The position numbers and the translations under genes were made by a program. Source: Telluribacter roseus (GTDB taxonomy: Bacteria > Bacteroidota > Bacteroidia > Cytophagales > Spirosomataceae). Taken from it: a stretch of DNA of 64,000 nucleotides. The first letter of the stretch is position 1, and every line of letters starts with the position of its first letter. The stretch is from positions 186,001 through 250,000 of the forward strand of contig NZ_JAFEUV020000004.1 in assembly GCF_017355915.2 (NCBI RefSeq). Direction: 5' to 3'. The notes under the pieces were generated by a model. It was given only the letters and a program-made list of their open reading frames with translations, was not told where the DNA came from and did not search any database. Below, in pieces: positions 33,646 to 43,090 of this stretch.

Positions 33646-34365
33646 TCATTGGTTGGAGCGAATCCTGAACCGGAGCAATGACCACAGTACCAGGTACGAT
33701 ACGCTAATCAGCAAACCAAACTCAAGGCTTAGGAGAATAGCCGTCCGGTCAGTAAGTCCCATCAGCACGGCCTCAAATAGTTTAGATGGATTGTGCAGGA
33801 TATCCCAGCTGTTCCAGCGCCCCATACGCCCTAGAAAGATGCCAAACCCGACCATAGGAATGCTCGTTGCAAACATGGCAATCGCTACAAAGCGCGGATA
33901 GGTCCGGTGCCAGGTCCGGTGTATCCAGTACAATGAAACCAACCCATTGATCATACTGACCTGGGCGTAGTAAAAGAGCATGATTACATCATGCCAGGTG
34001 AGGTCGCTTCCCCAATCAACCGAAAGATGTACCAGGTCAGTGATCATGTACGGAGCGTTAGGAAAGAATAAGAGCCAAACTATACTCAGAATGGTTATTG
34101 TCACAGGCAACTTACCGAAACGACTGCTGAGTAAATCTGCGATGAAAGCCGTAACAAGTGGTACCCAGCTCAGAAACAGGTTCCAGTCCAGTGAGAAGTC
34201 GATAGGAGCGCTGAACTGTATCCTGATCAGGTGAAACGCCAGAGCTGCCATGCTTAGTACCAGCAGGAGCAGCAGGGGGTACAGACCAGCCAGGGTGATG
34301 ATAGGAGGGTCGGAGATAAATACCCGATATCCGAATCTGTTGAGTTTTAGTATAAGGTATTTCAA
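33646..34365 (-). CDS. DUF1361 membrane protein
   Basis: A 239-residue integral membrane protein with about six or seven hydrophobic segments. WLLFFPNAPYMITDLVHL and MLFYYAQVSMINGLVSLYW are the hallmark blocks of DUF1361, a family of unknown function found in Bacteroidetes, Firmicutes and others. There is no signal peptide beyond the first membrane segment. It stands alone between the permease and the helicase genes, all reverse, with 140-270 bp gaps. No function can be assigned. Confidence 0.87.
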   Translation of the reverse strand: MKYLILKLNRFGYRVFISDPPIITLAGLYPLLLLLVLSMAALAFHLIRIQFSAPIDFSLDWNLFLSWVPLVTAFIADLLSSRFGKLPVTITILSIVWLLFFPNAPYMITDLVHLSVDWGSDLTWHDVIMLFYYAQVSMINGLVSLYWIHRTWHRTYPRFVAIAMFATSIPMVGFGIFLGRMGRWNSWDILHNPSKLFEAVLMGLTDRTAILLSLEFGLLISVSYLVLWSLLRFRIRSNQ

Positions 34366-34563
34366 CTGCCTACGGATTTATATGTTGGAACATACAAAGC
34401 TATTAAACGTACTAAAAACCTGTACAGGTTTACCAGTCAGGTTAATTATATGTTATTTTATATAAGTTGTTCTTATAGTACCCTGAAGCGCCAGCAGCCG
34501 TCCAAACCCGAAGAGCTTGCTGATGAGCATAGTAGTTTAAGGGGTGCAGAGTACTACGAGTGT

Positions 34564-34604
34564 TAAAAACAAAAGCGGATATCCCAAGGCAGAGATACCC
34601 GCTT
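34564..34604 (-). terminator. Terminator of the DEAD-box helicase gene
   Basis: Stem AAGCGGATATC/GATACCCGCTT (34573-34583 and 34594-34604, one mismatch), followed on the reverse strand by TTTGTTTTTAAC. It lies 35 bp past the helicase stop. Confidence 0.75.
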
Positions 34605-34638
34605 CCAGTTATTTGTAAAGAGTCTTTTTAGGGTACTG

Positions 34639-36060
34639 CTAGGAATTAGTATCCTGAACTGAAGCAGTATTCTGCCCCTGGCCATCAGCTGGCTTCTTGG
34701 ATTTCTTCCGCGGGTACTTACGTTTCCTTGGCTTGTCAGTCTTAGGTGTCTCTCCCTCTACGGCTACACTCTGCGGAGCAACTGCCGGAGTTCCCGCGGC
34801 TTTTTCTCTGGGCGGGCGGGGGGAGCTACCAGGCCGGGAGGAAGTATTTTTGGCCCCATTCGACGGTTTTTTCCGGTTCTGGCCCGGTTTGGTACCTTTA
34901 GAACGACGAGGTTCATAAGCCGGAGCCTCACCCAGCCCCAGGTCCTGCGTAACAGATAGTTTCTCCACTTCGCGCTCCAGCAGTCTCTCAATGCGCTGTA
35001 CGTAGTGCTGATCCTGGTCCGTAATGAAGGTGATGGCCGTTCCGGTAGTAGCAGCCCGGGCGGTACGACCTATCCGGTGGATATAATCTTCCGGATCGCG
35101 GGGTACATCAAAGTTTACTACGTGGCTAAGGTTATCGATATCAATACCCCGTGAGAGTACGTCGGTAGCTACCAGTATCGGGAATTTACGGTTCTTGAAG
35201 TCCCGGAGTACGGCCTCCCGCTCCGCCTGCTCTGAGTCAGACGAAATACCTCTGGCTTCAAACTTCAACCTTTTGAGGGCACGTACAATGGTGTCGACCG
35301 AAGACTTACGCGACGTAAAAAGTACCATGCTGGGGTTATCGGCTTTTTTGAGCAGATGCGATAGCAGGGGCAGCTTTTGCTGTTCATACGCCATATAAAA
35401 CTGCTGGTCAATCCCTTCCGCCGGCTTTGATACCGCCAGCCGGATCTCTTCCGGATTTTGCAGAATGCGCTTGGCCAGTTCCCCGATCTTGGGAGGCATG
35501 GTAGCCGAAAACATCAGGGTCTGGCGCTTTTCCGGCAGGAAGCTCAGGATCTTCATGATGTCACCCAGGAAGCCCATATCAAGCATACGATCGGCCTCAT
35601 CCAGGATCAGGTGCCGTATTTTATTGAACTTAACGTAGCCCAGCTGAAGGTGCGCGATCAGACGGCCGGGTGTCGTGATGATTATATCAGCCCCCTGCGT
35701 GAGGGCTTTTTTCTGCTGGTCCCACTCAGGGCCTTTGTTGCCCCCGTAGATAGCGATACTGGTAGCGCCTACAAAATACCCCAGACCCTGTACCTGCTCA
35801 TCAATCTGTTGAGCCAGCTCGCGGGTCGGAACCAGTATAAGCGTACTTATATGCTCCTGAGGATTTTGGGCAATTTCGTTCAGTATCGGAATCAGATAGG
35901 CAGCCGTTTTGCCTGTGCCCGTCTGAGCACAGGCAATTAGGTCTTTGCCTTGGAGGATGCGTGGAATAGCAAGTTCCTGAATGGGGGTTGCCTGCTTAAA
36001 ACTCATGGAGTCCACGGCGGTAATAAGATCGTCGTGGAGATCTAAATCTTGAAAATGCAA
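34639..36060 (-). CDS. DEAD-box ATP-dependent RNA helicase (RhlE-like)
   Basis: A 473-residue helicase with all motifs: Q-motif (FKQATPIQ), motif I AQTGTGKT (45-52), Ia PTRELA, Ib TPGR, II DEAD (154-157), III SAT, IV-V (VLFTSRKS, VATDVLSRGIDI) and VI HRIGRTAR. Residues about 380-473 form a long basic, Pro/Lys-rich disordered tail (RKKPSNG, RKRKYPRKKSKKPADG), typical of RhlE-type proteins that bind RNA or ribosomal particles. It should act in RNA remodelling, mRNA decay or ribosome assembly, often induced by cold. The 267-bp AT-rich spacer to the divergent gene at 36328 is a likely long leader; such genes are often autoregulated there, but I see no defined structure. Confidence 0.93.
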   Translation of the reverse strand: MHFQDLDLHDDLITAVDSMSFKQATPIQELAIPRILQGKDLIACAQTGTGKTAAYLIPILNEIAQNPQEHISTLILVPTRELAQQIDEQVQGLGYFVGATSIAIYGGNKGPEWDQQKKALTQGADIIITTPGRLIAHLQLGYVKFNKIRHLILDEADRMLDMGFLGDIMKILSFLPEKRQTLMFSATMPPKIGELAKRILQNPEEIRLAVSKPAEGIDQQFYMAYEQQKLPLLSHLLKKADNPSMVLFTSRKSSVDTIVRALKRLKFEARGISSDSEQAEREAVLRDFKNRKFPILVATDVLSRGIDIDNLSHVVNFDVPRDPEDYIHRIGRTARAATTGTAITFITDQDQHYVQRIERLLEREVEKLSVTQDLGLGEAPAYEPRRSKGTKPGQNRKKPSNGAKNTSSRPGSSPRPPREKAAGTPAVAPQSVAVEGETPKTDKPRKRKYPRKKSKKPADGQGQNTASVQDTNS

Positions 36061-36327
36061 AGTTCAGCTTTTTAAAATACTACATGGCTGACCTTGTTTT
36101 CTCTCTGGTCAGCAAACCGCTTGATTTTTACAAATATACATAAATTTTCTAAGAAAATAAAAAAGGATAAAATAGTACTTTTTTGCTCTCCGAAATGATG
36201 AAGAGCTAGCAATTAGTGGTGCATGATAAAGTTGCCACTTGATAAAAACACGGGAGTAGATTCGTAACTATTGTAAATCGAAACTACTTTGGAATTAGTA
36301 CTATCCTTACATCCAATTCACAACTAT

Positions 36328-37380
36328 ATGCCTTTCTATAAAGACCTGGTACTGGCCAGCAAGGTAGAGACTGAGCTGGACCGTTTGAAGAAGTCAGACC
36401 GCATCCGAATCGTCAAGGGGTTACTCCGGTTGAGGGCTGGCTTGTCGGACTCCATCCCTCAGCGTACCCAGACCGAGAGCCTGCTTCTGGCCAGCTGGAA
36501 TATCCGCGAACTGGCACCTACCAATAAAGGAGGAAAACGAACCATGGATTCGTACTTCTTTATCGCCGAGATTATCAGCTACTTTGATCTGGTGGCGGTG
36601 CAGGAGGTACGTGATGACCTGGCTGCCCTTCAGCAGGTGATGCGTATCCTGGGAAGCGACTGGCAATGTGTATTTACGGACGTGTCGGCCTTTGCCAATG
36701 GAGGCAATCAGGAACGGATGGCTTTTATATTTGACACCCGAAAAGTCCGGCTAAGTGGCCTGACGGGTGAAATAGTACTCCCGCCCAAACTGGAGCAGCG
36801 GCAGTTTGCCCGCACACCCTTCATGTGTGGTTTCAAAGCCGGCTGGACCGACTTCGTACTGGCTACAGTACATATCTACTACGGCCAGAGTACCCCTGAT
36901 GACCCGCGACGCCTGCAGGAGATCACGGATGTGGCTAATTTTATCCGGGACCGGAGCGAAGAAAAATGTGCCCACACCCGCAACTGGATCATACTGGGCG
37001 ATTTTAACATTTTCGCCAGAACTGACGCTACCATGAAGGCCATTGAGAAGGCAGGATTTAAAGTACCGGATGCCCTGGCCAAGAACAACCTGACTGGCAG
37101 CAACGTCAAGAAAGACAAGTTCTACGACCAGATCGCCTTCAAGGTAGATGCGGAGGAGTTCAGAGCTAAAGACCGGGCCGGTATATTTGACTTCTTTGAG
37201 TATGTATTCAGGAAAGAAGAGGAGGAGCTTTATGCATCGCTCATGCCTGCCAACGCTTCTTACGCTACCTGGCGTACCTTCCAGATGTCGGATCACCTGC
37301 CCATGTGGGTTGAAATCAAGATTGACTACTCTTCTGAATACCTGGAAAAGAAGCTGAAAGTACTGGAAGAGGGAGCCTAA
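36328..37380 (+). CDS. Endonuclease/exonuclease/phosphatase (EEP) family protein
   Basis: A 350-residue protein from the ATG at 36328 (MPFYKDLVLASK); the open frame from 36289 adds 13 unlikely residues. The EEP motifs are present: ASWNIREL (Asn metal ligand), VQEV (Glu), GDFNIF (Asp/Asn) and SDHLPMW (Asp-His). This metal-dependent fold cleaves phosphodiester or phosphate monoester bonds (DNase I, inositol phosphatases, sphingomyelinases). There is no signal peptide, so a cytoplasmic nuclease or phosphatase is likely. Residues 15-60 form a basic helical N-terminal extension. The SDR gene follows 85 bp downstream on the same strand. Substrate unknown. Confidence 0.85.
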   Translation: MPFYKDLVLASKVETELDRLKKSDRIRIVKGLLRLRAGLSDSIPQRTQTESLLLASWNIRELAPTNKGGKRTMDSYFFIAEIISYFDLVAVQEVRDDLAALQQVMRILGSDWQCVFTDVSAFANGGNQERMAFIFDTRKVRLSGLTGEIVLPPKLEQRQFARTPFMCGFKAGWTDFVLATVHIYYGQSTPDDPRRLQEITDVANFIRDRSEEKCAHTRNWIILGDFNIFARTDATMKAIEKAGFKVPDALAKNNLTGSNVKKDKFYDQIAFKVDAEEFRAKDRAGIFDFFEYVFRKEEEELYASLMPANASYATWRTFQMSDHLPMWVEIKIDYSSEYLEKKLKVLEEGA

Positions 37381-37465
37381 TCCAATAAACCGGATATATG
37401 GCATAGGTTTTTATGGGTAAGAAGTTAATCACAGTTCTTTCAACCTCTGAAAAAATTCATTCACT

Positions 37466-38509
37466 ATGTCCCGTAATCATACTGATTCAGACAACTCCCT
37501 GGGCCAGACTCTGGGGTGGGTAGCCCTGGGAGCCACGGCTCTGCTGACCGTAAAAGCCATTTACAACCAATTTACCAGGTACGATCTTTTCGGGAAGGTG
37601 GTACTGATCACGGGGGGCTCACGGGGGCTGGGACTGCTTATGGCCCGGCAACTGGCCGCCAAAGGGGCGCGACTGGCTATTTGCTCCCGCACTACCGAAC
37701 AGGTCGAGCGGGCCCGTCAGGAACTGGAAGAGAAAGGTGCCCAGGTACTTGCCCTGACCGTTGATGTGACCCGGCAGGAGGAGGTACAAACTTTGGTTCA
37801 GCGGGTTATCAGCCACTATGGTCAGCTGGACGTACTTATCAATAGCGCCGGTATTATCATTGGCGGCCCGCAGGATACCATGGGAGTTGAGGAGTATGAC
37901 TTCGCCATGAAGACCCACTTCTGGGCTACCCTCTATACTACACTGGCTGTGGTACCCCATTTTAAGGAACGCGGCGGAGGCCGCATAGTGAACATAACCT
38001 CCATCGGTGGGAAGATATCCGTTCCACACCTGTTGCCTTATTCGGCCAGTAAGTTTGCACAGGTGGGGCTGTCGGAAGGGATGCATAATGAGCTTAAGAA
38101 ATATAATATCATAGTCACTACCGTAGTACCACACCTGATGCGTACGGGTAGTCCGCGCAATGCCTACATCAAGGGCAACCACGAGGTGGAATACGCCCTG
38201 TTCAAATTCCTTGATTCTTCTCCCCTGTTCTCGCAGGATGCTGAACTCTCAGCCCGTACCATCATCAAAGCCCTGGAACACGGTGAGCCTGAGGTAATCC
38301 TGACGCTTACGGCACGGGTGGTTACGTTCCTGCAGGGGCTGGCGCCCGGATGGCTGAATGCGGCAATGGGACTGGCCAACCAGTTTTTGCCCGACAATGT
38401 AGAGGGAGGAGACCGCACCAGGCGAGGGTACGAAAGCGAGACCGAGGCATCCAAGGGCTCCGTCAATAAGCTGACAGACCAGGCGGCGCTGGAGAATAAT
38501 GAGCTATAA
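37466..38509 (+). CDS. Membrane-anchored short-chain dehydrogenase
   Basis: A 347-residue SDR with an N-terminal hydrophobic segment (about 14-34) as a membrane anchor. TGGSRGLG (49-56) binds NAD(P), NSAG (126-129) replaces the usual NNAG, and Ser179, Tyr192 and Lys196 (YSASK) form the catalytic triad. The C-terminal ~90 residues carry a further hydrophobic stretch (VVTFLQGLAPGWLNAAMGL) and a charged tail. Membrane SDRs of this form often act on lipid or hydrophobic substrates. The MlaE-type lipid transport operon begins 163 bp downstream on the same strand, which would fit, but cotranscription is not shown. Confidence 0.88.
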   Translation: MSRNHTDSDNSLGQTLGWVALGATALLTVKAIYNQFTRYDLFGKVVLITGGSRGLGLLMARQLAAKGARLAICSRTTEQVERARQELEEKGAQVLALTVDVTRQEEVQTLVQRVISHYGQLDVLINSAGIIIGGPQDTMGVEEYDFAMKTHFWATLYTTLAVVPHFKERGGGRIVNITSIGGKISVPHLLPYSASKFAQVGLSEGMHNELKKYNIIVTTVVPHLMRTGSPRNAYIKGNHEVEYALFKFLDSSPLFSQDAELSARTIIKALEHGEPEVILTLTARVVTFLQGLAPGWLNAAMGLANQFLPDNVEGGDRTRRGYESETEASKGSVNKLTDQAALENNEL

Positions 38510-38672
38510 CAACTGGCACGTAATTTTTAGTAGGAATTAAATACAGAAGTTGCTCCTCCTGATCCTTTCATTTTAGACTACCTCTTTAACTCACCGAATG
38601 GGGTAGGGCTGTTTCATTGCATTGGAGTGCAACCGATTGACTTGCAAAGTCGGGTAAAAACATTCATACATC

Positions 38673-39455
38673 GTGAGCAAACCATACGTTATTTCAAAAA
38701 AGGCTGATACCTTTTTTTACGGTATTTATGATGCAATTCTTTTTATCGGACGCTTCTTTAAGGAAGCAGTCCAGCCTCCATATGAGTTTCACGAAATAGT
38801 CAGGCAATGCTATGAGGTGGGGTACCGTTCGCTGCCCCTCATTAGCCTGACGGGCTTTATTACCGGAATAGTATTTACCAAGCAGTCGCGGCCTTCGCTG
38901 GTCGAGTTTGGGGCTGCTTCCTGGCTACCGTCGCTGGTAGCCATTGCCATAGTACGTGCCCTGGCTCCCCTGATCACCGCCCTGATCAGTGCGGGTAGGG
39001 TAGGGTCCAGTATCGGTGCCGAGCTGGGTTCCATGCGGGTTACCGAGCAGATCGATGCCATGGAGGTTTCGGCGGTTAACCCCTTCAAGTTTCTGGTGGT
39101 GAGCCGGGTGCTGGCTACCACTATCACTATCCCGATCCTGATGCTCTATTGTGCTCTGGTAGCTATGCTGGGGGCCTTTCTGAACGTATCCCAAAACGAG
39201 GAAACCAACTTTGTGGCCTTCTGGGAGAGCGCCTTTGATCAGATCACCTTCCTGGATGTATGGGCCTCCGTTATCAAAGCCATCGTATTTGGATTTACCA
39301 TCGGTATCATCGGCTGCTATAAAGGGTACTACGCCAGCAAGGGAACCGAAGGTGTGGGCAAAGCGGCCAACTCATCGGTGGTACTTTCCATGTTCCTGAT
39401 ATTCATTGAAGAAGTAATAATAGTACAGATTGCCAACTCTATCCGAGGGTACTAG
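38673..39455 (+). CDS. mlaE: MlaE-type lipid ABC permease
   Basis: A 260-residue permease of the MlaE (DUF140) family. About five hydrophobic segments are seen, with the conserved block ALAPLITALISAGRVGSSIG, then ELGSMRVTEQIDAMEV. The start is a GTG at 38673 (GTGAGCAAACCA); no better ATG precedes the conserved part. In the Mla system MlaE dimers with MlaF ATPase and an MlaD hexamer move phospholipids between inner and outer membranes. The MlaF-like gene starts 12 bp downstream and the MlaD-like gene 5 bp after that. MlaB and MlaC partners are not in the window. Confidence 0.92.
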   Translation: MSKPYVISKKADTFFYGIYDAILFIGRFFKEAVQPPYEFHEIVRQCYEVGYRSLPLISLTGFITGIVFTKQSRPSLVEFGAASWLPSLVAIAIVRALAPLITALISAGRVGSSIGAELGSMRVTEQIDAMEVSAVNPFKFLVVSRVLATTITIPILMLYCALVAMLGAFLNVSQNEETNFVAFWESAFDQITFLDVWASVIKAIVFGFTIGIIGCYKGYYASKGTEGVGKAANSSVVLSMFLIFIEEVIIVQIANSIRGY

Positions 39456-39467
39456 ATCATTAACCGT

Positions 39468-40241
39468 ATGCAAAAGGATAAATCATATATAGATACCAGT
39501 AAGGCCGTCATTAATATCCGTGATTTATACAAGTCATTCGGTGACCTGCACGTACTGCGTGGTGTGGACCTGGATGTGTATAAAGGAGAAAACGTAGTGG
39601 TATTGGGGCGATCGGGAACGGGTAAGTCGGTATTGATAAAGATTATCTCCGGGCTGCTTATGCCGGATAAAGGCAAGGTAAATGTGCTGGGGAAGGATAT
39701 AGATAAACTAGATCATAAAGAACTGATGGCGCTGCGTCTGAAAATCGGGTTCTCTTTTCAGAACAGTGCCCTCTACGATAGTATGACCATCAGAGAAAAC
39801 CTTGAGTTTCCGCTCGTCCGGCATGTTAAAAATCTGAGCCGGGGTGAGGTAAACAAGGAGGTGGAGTCCGTACTTGATTCCGTTGGGCTATCGCAGACCA
39901 TCAATCAGATGCCCTCAGAACTTTCGGGCGGTCAGAAAAAACGAATAGGCATAGCCCGTACCCTGATTCTGAAACCCGAGATCATGCTCTATGATGAGCC
40001 CACGGCTGGTCTGGACCCTATTACTTCTATTGAAATTAATGAACTCATCAACGAAGTACAGGATCGGTATCATACTAGTTCTATTATCATCACCCACGAC
40101 CTGACCTGTGCAAAAATAACCGGAGACCGTATAGCCATGCTATTTGACGGGCAATTCCTCCGGGTAGGTACTTTCGAAGAGGTGTTTGACACAGACGAAG
40201 AAAGAGTCAGAAGTTTTTACGACTATAACTTTACAGAATAA
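39468..40241 (+). CDS. mlaF: MlaF-type lipid ABC ATPase
   Basis: A 257-residue ATPase. Walker A GRSGTGKS, signature LSGGQKKR and Walker B IMLYDEPTAGLDP are intact, and the H-loop is in ITHDLTCAKITGDRIAML. The motif spacing and GRSGTGKSV version of Walker A are typical of MlaF/Ttg2A. It lies between the permease and the MCE protein with short gaps (12 and 5 bp), so all three form one operon. It should drive lipid transport by the MlaE permease. Confidence 0.93.
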   Translation: MQKDKSYIDTSKAVINIRDLYKSFGDLHVLRGVDLDVYKGENVVVLGRSGTGKSVLIKIISGLLMPDKGKVNVLGKDIDKLDHKELMALRLKIGFSFQNSALYDSMTIRENLEFPLVRHVKNLSRGEVNKEVESVLDSVGLSQTINQMPSELSGGQKKRIGIARTLILKPEIMLYDEPTAGLDPITSIEINELINEVQDRYHTSSIIITHDLTCAKITGDRIAMLFDGQFLRVGTFEEVFDTDEERVRSFYDYNFTE

Positions 40242-40246
40242 TATAT

Positions 40247-41338
40247 ATGGAAGCCAATAAAAACAGACGTGCAGTAAAAGTAGGACTTTTCATTTTTTTA
40301 GGTCTGGTAGTACTGGTGGTAGGGGTACTTGCCATCGGAAGTATCAGAAAAGCTTTTGGACGGAAAGTAACTGCCGTTGCCATATTCGAAGATGTAGAAG
40401 GCCTGCAGGCGGGAAATAACGTGTGGTTTTCGGGGGTAAAAATAGGTACTGTCCAGAAAATCAGGTTCTATGGTAAGTCACAGGTAGAAGTGACCATGAA
40501 CATCGAAGAAAAGTCGCAGGAGTTTATACGCCAGGATGCCAAGGCCAAAATAAGCACAGACGGACTGATCGGAAATAAAATTGTGGTGCTGTATGGAGGC
40601 ACTCCTAGCGTACCGCCTATCGAGGATGGGGCCCGACTGGCCGTTGAACAGGCCGAAGGTACGGAGCAGATGATGAAAACCCTGCAGGAGAACAACCGGA
40701 ATATTCTGGCTATCACCAGTGACTTCAAAGCCATTAGTGCTCGCATCCGCGAGGGAGAAGGTAGCGTAGGTAAGCTCTTAAACGATGAGTCACTGTACCG
40801 TGACCTGGAGGCGACTATGGCGCGCTTGCAGCGCACGGCCGATAATGCTCAGACTATGTCGGCTTCGTTGGCTCGTTTTACCTCTAAGCTTAACCAGCGG
40901 GGTAATTTTGCTAATGACCTGGTGACCGATACGACCATGATGCCTGACCTACGGGTAGCGATGGATCAGGCCCGCGCAACCATTACGCAGCTCAACGAAA
41001 CAGCTTCTACGGCCGATGCCATGGTCAATAACCTGAAACAAACTACTGAAAGAATCCAGACCGACACAGACAGTCCGGTAGGGGTACTGCTCAATGACCG
41101 ACAGGCTGCTGCCGATCTGAGAAGTACATTGGATAATCTGAATAGCGGTACAGAGCGACTCGATGGCACTCTCGAAGCACTGCAGAGCAGCTTCCTGTTC
41201 CGTACGTTCTTCCGCAATAAGGCCAAGCAGCAGGAGCGTGATGAAAGACAGGCACGTAGAGAAAATGTAACCATAAAAAAAGGAGTTGAGGCGGATACTG
41301 CCAAAACTCCCGTACGGGTGGAGCTAATCTATAAGTAG
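40247..41338 (+). CDS. mlaD: MlaD-type MCE-domain protein
   Basis: A 363-residue protein with one N-terminal transmembrane helix (about 12-32) and a single MCE domain (about 38-118; VTAVAIFEDVEGLQAGNNVWFSG, then VEVTMNIEE and GLIGNKIV). After it comes a long helical, Thr/Asn/Gln-rich region (about 140-325) with predicted coiled coils and a charged tail (RDERQARRENVTIKK). E. coli MlaD is much shorter (about 180 residues) and lacks this region; longer forms as in PqiB/YebT or actinobacterial Mce build a tube across the periplasm. The substrate is presumably phospholipid. Start is 5 bp after the ATPase stop. Confidence 0.92.
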   Translation: MEANKNRRAVKVGLFIFLGLVVLVVGVLAIGSIRKAFGRKVTAVAIFEDVEGLQAGNNVWFSGVKIGTVQKIRFYGKSQVEVTMNIEEKSQEFIRQDAKAKISTDGLIGNKIVVLYGGTPSVPPIEDGARLAVEQAEGTEQMMKTLQENNRNILAITSDFKAISARIREGEGSVGKLLNDESLYRDLEATMARLQRTADNAQTMSASLARFTSKLNQRGNFANDLVTDTTMMPDLRVAMDQARATITQLNETASTADAMVNNLKQTTERIQTDTDSPVGVLLNDRQAAADLRSTLDNLNSGTERLDGTLEALQSSFLFRTFFRNKAKQQERDERQARRENVTIKKGVEADTAKTPVRVELIYK

Positions 41339-41366
41339 CTCACCTCTATGCTTTGAGTTGTTTCTA

Positions 41367-42620
41367 TCAGGTTTTTCTCTTTTTCTTGCGGGCCGACGGA
41401 AACAGCACGTTGTTGAGGATAAGGCGGTAGCCGGGTGAGTGGGGGTACAGGTTCAGGTCGGTGGTCATGCGGTGACCGCCGCGGCGACCTTCGGGGTCGT
41501 GGCCTCCATAAAAGGTCCATTGGCCCCGCCCCAGTTCGCCGTACAGGTACCGGTCCGACGACTTGCTCTGACCCATGACCAGTACATTAGGTTTGACGGT
41601 TTTCTTATTGAAGGCGGTAGTTTGGCCCATAAACTCCCGGACAAAACTCTCGTGGTTCTGCACCAGCATACTGGGGATGATGTCCCACTTGGCCGAGAAG
41701 TCAAACAGCGAAAAGAACTCTTCGGTCTGGCCGTACCCGTAGCCACTGGCTGAGGAGTTGATATCCGAGAAAGCCATACCGCCGTATCCTTCTTCGTAGT
41801 CAAGTGTAAAGTTGCCAAAGGCGATGGTTTTGTTGTAGTCCAGCTTCGACTGGGCATTAGACTCTATACCATCCCCGTCAAACTGGCTGTCTACAATATC
41901 AACTCCTTCGGCGGCGAGCGCTATATCAAAGGTTTCGGCGGCTGAGCACATCGCAAACAGGTAGCCTCCTCCGGCGCAGAAGTCCCGGATGGTTTTGGCC
42001 ACGGCCAGCTTCATGTGTGATACCTTGCTGTAGCCGTGCTTCTTGGCAATATCTTCCTGGGCTTTAATGTCCTCGGGCGACATCCGCCGGAGGTTGCGGC
42101 CGTACTGTCCCGTAAAATCCTCGTGGTGAAGGTGCAGCCAGTCATATTTGAGCAGATCGCCACGAAGTACTTCGTCGTCGTATACCACCTCAAACGGGAT
42201 CTCGGCATACTTGAGTACCATCAGTACTGCATCATTCGATTCAAAGGTAGCAGGACCGACCTTGATTGGTGAGTACACTACTATGCGCGGTGCCTTCTGG
42301 AGCTTGACTACATTCATATTCACCTCCGGCGCAGAGATCTGCTCCAGAATAGTGTTGGCACTCGCATCGGATATGACCTCATACGATACGCCCCGGACAC
42401 GGCATTCTTTTTCGGCCGTGGACGTGTACTTAATCATAAAGCTTCCCCCACGGTAGTTAAGAAGCCAGTCCACATCCAGGTCCTGTTTCAGAATGGAGAA
42501 AGCAATTCCGTAAGCTTTGAGGTGATTGGCCTGCTTGCCGTCCATCGGAATCAGGATGGAATTAGCATTGCTGGTTACAGACAGTAAGGCCAGCAGGAGT
42601 GTAAAGTACATCTTTAACAT
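41367..42620 (-). CDS. Secreted protein of the family labelled 'asparagine synthetase B'
   Basis: A 417-residue protein with signal peptide (1-20; cut near SNANS). Blocks SILIPMDGKQANHLKAYGIA, DVDWLLNYRGGSF and LNNVLFPSARKKKRKT are shared by many Bacteroidetes proteins that databases call asparagine synthetase B. I see neither the N-terminal Cys2 glutaminase domain nor the SGGxDS ATP-pyrophosphatase motif of AsnB, and the protein is exported, so that label is doubtful. AGGGYLFAMCSAAETFDIAL is reminiscent of GATase1-like domains with a Cys nucleophile elbow (FAMCSA). The basic C-terminus is notable. It is convergent with the mlaD gene. Family is recognised, function unknown. Confidence 0.75.
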   Translation of the reverse strand: MLKMYFTLLLALLSVTSNANSILIPMDGKQANHLKAYGIAFSILKQDLDVDWLLNYRGGSFMIKYTSTAEKECRVRGVSYEVISDASANTILEQISAPEVNMNVVKLQKAPRIVVYSPIKVGPATFESNDAVLMVLKYAEIPFEVVYDDEVLRGDLLKYDWLHLHHEDFTGQYGRNLRRMSPEDIKAQEDIAKKHGYSKVSHMKLAVAKTIRDFCAGGGYLFAMCSAAETFDIALAAEGVDIVDSQFDGDGIESNAQSKLDYNKTIAFGNFTLDYEEGYGGMAFSDINSSASGYGYGQTEEFFSLFDFSAKWDIIPSMLVQNHESFVREFMGQTTAFNKKTVKPNVLVMGQSKSSDRYLYGELGRGQWTFYGGHDPEGRRGGHRMTTDLNLYPHSPGYRLILNNVLFPSARKKKRKT

Positions 42621-43030
42621 AAGCCTATCCAGTTATGGCGTTGGCCATCGCGGCAACACCAGTTAGTATTCGTGTATACTTTGGATGAAAAAATCCTGAC
42701 TCCTCGTTACTTCTTCCCGATTTCTTAAAGGCTATGCCATTGTAAAAGCAGCTGCATCCGGCTACCTATACTTTACAAGAGGCATGACTGGAGGGTAAAA
42801 AAGATAGCATAGTCTAGTATGCCACTCCATTTTATCAATCTAAAAAAGTTTATTAATAATTCAAACTACTGATGAAGAGGCGAATATGTTTTGGGTAAAG
42901 GAATTTATTAACAAATATGATGCAGTATGGAAGCCAGGGGAGTTCGATAGGCGGTAATATGGCTCATTCTGGCGTACTTCCCGGGTAGTATGGGTGATGA
43001 GCCATGTAGAATATACAAGCAGTAGGGGAT
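42621..43030. other. Intergenic region
   Basis: About 410 bp between the reverse gene at 42620 and the LytTR gene terminator. The middle (about 42780-42930) is AT-rich. No credible reading frame or repeat; it presumably carries the promoter of the reverse gene ending at 41367. Confidence 0.45.
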
Positions 43031-43077
43031 AAAACAAATCGTGGTCTCCTGACTATCAGGAGACCACGATTTGTTTT
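43031..43077 (-). terminator. Very strong hairpin terminator of the LytTR gene
   Basis: A perfect 22-bp stem (43031-43052 with 43056-43077; outer AAAACAAATC, inner GTGGTCTCCTGA) with a 3-base loop. The outer A/T pairs provide T-tracts on both strands, and it lies 14 bp past the stop of the reverse gene. Confidence 0.9.
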
Positions 43078-43090
43078 GTATAGAGACTTG

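Noticed and set aside
41367-42620. True asparagine synthetase.
   Set aside because: No glutaminase Cys2 and no SGGxDS motif are present, and the protein is exported.
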